Shown here: piece by piece, positions 12,633 through 14,316 of the stretch
How positions within the stretch are numbered: position 1 is the stretch's first letter
How the letters are laid out: every line of letters begins with the position of its first letter
NCBI RefSeq assembly: GCF_000955955.1
Contig: NZ_JYJG01000318.1
Location: forward strand, 1-14,316
Direction: 5' to 3'
Source: Lentzea aerocolonigenes
GTDB lineage: Bacteria > Actinomycetota > Actinomycetes > Mycobacteriales > Pseudonocardiaceae
DNA length: 14,316 nucleotides
Made by a program: the position numbers and the translations under genes
Notes under the pieces: generated by a model
The model's input: the letters and a program-made list of their open reading frames with translations, nothing else
What the model was told of the DNA's origin: nothing
Databases searched by the model: none

Positions 12633-13876
12633 CGTTGCGCGTGCGGCTGGTGGTCGTGCTCGTCGCCCTGGTGGCCGCGGGCCTGTTCGGCACGTGGCTC
12701 GTCGGTTCGAAGGTGATGGAGAACTACCTCCTGCACCAGCTCGACGCCCGGCTGGACCGCGCGGCGGCGGCCGGCCGTTCGTTTCCGGGGCGGGAGAACC
12801 TCGTCCTGCGCTCGCCGGACGAGGTGTTGTCCGGGACGCCGTTCGAGGGGCTGCCCGCGTATGGGGAGCTGACGGCTGGTGAGCACGTCACGGTCGGCTC
12901 GCATCGGCTGGTGATGCGGCAGCTCGACGGCGCCGAGCTGGTCGTGTCGACGGACCAGGGCGAGGTCGACAAGGCGGTCGACGACCTGCGGGTGGCGTTC
13001 CTGCTGATCAGCCTCGGGGCGTTGATCCTGGTCGGGATGGCCGGGTACGTGCTGGTCCGGTCGTCCACGCGGGCGTTGGAGGAAGTGGAGCAGGTCGCCG
13101 GGGAGATCGCGGCCGGTGATCTGTCGCGGCGGGTGCCGGTGCGGCGGCCTGGAAGCGAGGTCGGGCGGCTGGCTTCGGCGTTGAACACGATGCTGGGGCA
13201 GATCGAGGCCGCGTTCGCGGTGCGGGTGTCGTCGGAGAACCGGATGCGGCAGTTCGTCGCTGATGCGTCGCACGAGTTGCGGACGCCGTTGACGTCGATT
13301 CGGGGGTATGCCGAGCTCTACCGGCAAGGGGCGGCCACGGATGCCGCCGAGGTGTTGAAGCGGATCGAGGACCAGGCTGCGCGGATGGGGGTGCTGGTCG
13401 AGGATCTGCTCGCGCTGGCCCGGCTGGATTCCGCGCAGCCGCTGGTGTTGTCCGATGTGGACCTGGTGGTGCTCGTGACGGATGCGGTGCACGAGGCGCG
13501 GGTCCGGGATCCTGAACGCACGGTGTCGCTGACGTTGTCCGGTCCTGTGGTGGTGCAGGGTGACGAGGCGCGGATCCGGCAGGTGCTGACGAACTTGCTG
13601 GACAACGCTTTGACGCACACTCCCGCCGGGTCGCCGATCGAGGTTCGGCTTTCGGCCGCAGCGATCGAAGTGGCCGACCACGGGCCGGGGATGCCGGCTG
13701 AGCAGGCGTCGAGGGTGTTCGAACGCTTCTACCGCGCGGATTCCGCTCGTGGGCCGGGCGGAACCGGGCTGGGGCTGGCGATCGTGGCGGCCCTGGTGGC
13801 GGCGCACGGGTGGCGGGTCGAGCTGGACACCGCGCCTGGGGAAGGCGCGGTGTTCCGCGTGCTGCTAGGCGCGTGA
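12629..13876 (+). CDS. Sensor histidine kinase (HAMP, HisKA, HATPase_c)
   Basis: The predicted protein has 415 residues. TM1 is at about 5-27, a small extracytoplasmic sensor region at about 28-121, TM2 at about 122-144, and a HAMP domain at about 145-197 (EIAAGDLSRRVPV). HisKA has FVADASHELRTPLTSIRGYAE with phosphoacceptor His215. The ATPase domain shows the N box NLLDNALTHTP, G1 VADHGPGMP, F box RVFERFYRAD and G2 GGTGLGLAI. All motifs are intact. It is the cognate kinase of the preceding regulator, overlapping its stop by ATGA. The sensor loop is short (about 95 residues), so it may sense the transporter or the membrane rather than a soluble ligand directly. ATG 12629 gives a proper TM1 start. 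Its 3' end overlaps the convergent DUF1479 gene by 12 bases. Confidence 0.96.
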   Translation: MTLRVRLVVVLVALVAAGLFGTWLVGSKVMENYLLHQLDARLDRAAAAGRSFPGRENLVLRSPDEVLSGTPFEGLPAYGELTAGEHVTVGSHRLVMRQLDGAELVVSTDQGEVDKAVDDLRVAFLLISLGALILVGMAGYVLVRSSTRALEEVEQVAGEIAAGDLSRRVPVRRPGSEVGRLASALNTMLGQIEAAFAVRVSSENRMRQFVADASHELRTPLTSIRGYAELYRQGAATDAAEVLKRIEDQAARMGVLVEDLLALARLDSAQPLVLSDVDLVVLVTDAVHEARVRDPERTVSLTLSGPVVVQGDEARIRQVLTNLLDNALTHTPAGSPIEVRLSAAAIEVADHGPGMPAEQASRVFERFYRADSARGPGGTGLGLAIVAALVAAHGWRVELDTAPGEGAVFRVLLGA

Positions 13877-14316
13877 CCAGTCGCGTTCGTAGTGCTCTGC
13901 GGGGAAGTCGCTCGGGCTCTCGCCGGTCGCGCGGGCGTGCTCGATCTCCTTGCTGTAGCGCTCGTTGCGAGCGCACCAGGGCGCGGCCGGGATGTACATG
14001 ACGTTGCCCCAGCCCTGCTGGTCCTCGACCGGTGCGACGCTGTGGATCATGTCGCAGTGCCACCAGACGGAGTCGCCGGCCCTGACGTCCGGGATGCCGC
14101 TCAGGGCTTCGATCAGCAGCTCGTGGTGCTTCGGGTCGACCGGGAAGACCTGGTTGACGGTCACGCCGCACATGTCGTCGTCCGGGACGTCGTCGAGCAG
14201 CGGGCGCAGCATCAGGTAGGCCATCGCACCGGGAATCGGGACGGTGTGCAGGACGCCTTGGTCGTGGTCCATGTCGGAGAGCGCGGTCCAGCCCTGGAAG
14301 GTGCGGAACACCGAGC
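13865..14316 (-). CDS. DUF1479 (YbiU-like) protein, C-terminal part
   Basis: About 150 C-terminal residues are in the window; the gene continues past the right edge. DUF1479 proteins are normally about 400 residues. The family is recognised from GWTALSDMD, AMAYLMLRPLLDDVPDDDMC, IPDVRAGDSVWWHCDMIHSV, GNVMYIPAAPWCARNERY and the C-terminal DFPAEHYE. The fold is predicted to be a 2-oxoglutarate/Fe(II)-dioxygenase-like double-stranded beta-helix. The His residues in VWWHCDMIH may include the distal metal ligand; the proximal pair should be upstream and off the window. Substrate unknown. It converges on the histidine kinase gene, overlapping 12 bases, with no room for a terminator. Confidence 0.9.
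   Translation of the reverse strand, partial: SVFRTFQGWTALSDMDHDQGVLHTVPIPGAMAYLMLRPLLDDVPDDDMCGVTVNQVFPVDPKHHELLIEALSGIPDVRAGDSVWWHCDMIHSVAPVEDQQGWGNVMYIPAAPWCARNERYSKEIEHARATGESPSDFPAEHYERDWSRA

Overview
The window is high-GC DNA from an actinomycete. A Pseudonocardiaceae-type genome such as Lentzea or Saccharothrix is a plausible guess. The main clue is the gene pair for an XRE/DUF5753 regulator and a DUF397 protein, which is typical of filamentous actinobacteria. GTG starts, stop/start overlaps and apparently leaderless genes agree with this. No rRNA, tRNA or CRISPR array was seen, and no gap between genes exceeds 300 bases.

Layout. (1) 46-945: a decayed IS5-family transposase with at least two frameshifts, followed by a strong hairpin at 946-979. 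(2) 999-4803, all on the minus strand: read 5' to 3' these are an HxlR regulator, an unrecognised protein with two similar halves, an exported parallel beta-helix protein and an exported PASTA-domain protein. Two nearly identical palindromes, one upstream of each exported-protein gene, suggest that those two genes share a regulator. (3) 4804-5653: two palindromes separate the HxlR gene from a divergent short-chain dehydrogenase (SDR) gene. The SDR has lost the usual catalytic Tyr and probably also the Asn of the tetrad. (4) 5656-8292, minus strand: XRE/DUF5753 regulator, DUF397 protein and class-A-like flavoprotein monooxygenase. A 15-bp palindrome lies just upstream of the XRE start. (5) 8421-13876, plus strand: one tightly packed operon encoding a MacA-like adaptor, a MacB-type ATPase, a MacB/FtsX permease, a membrane-anchored DUF5666-like protein, an OmpR-family response regulator and a sensor histidine kinase. 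(6) 13865-14316, minus strand: the C-terminal part of a DUF1479 (YbiU-like) protein that runs off the right edge.

How they may work together. The six-gene operon looks like a self-contained envelope-stress or efflux unit: the kinase and regulator probably control the transporter, and the small anchored protein shares a Gly/Gln-rich motif with the adaptor tail. The HxlR regulator probably represses itself and the SDR gene, and its single Cys could sense electrophiles or quinones. The beta-helix and PASTA proteins look like a co-regulated pair of cell-surface proteins.

Most of the window is recognisable accessory actinomycete content. I see no clear evidence for a wholly new system. The parts least explained by known families are the shared palindrome of the exported pair, the two-half protein, the SDR with substituted catalytic residues and the shared tail motif in the transporter operon.
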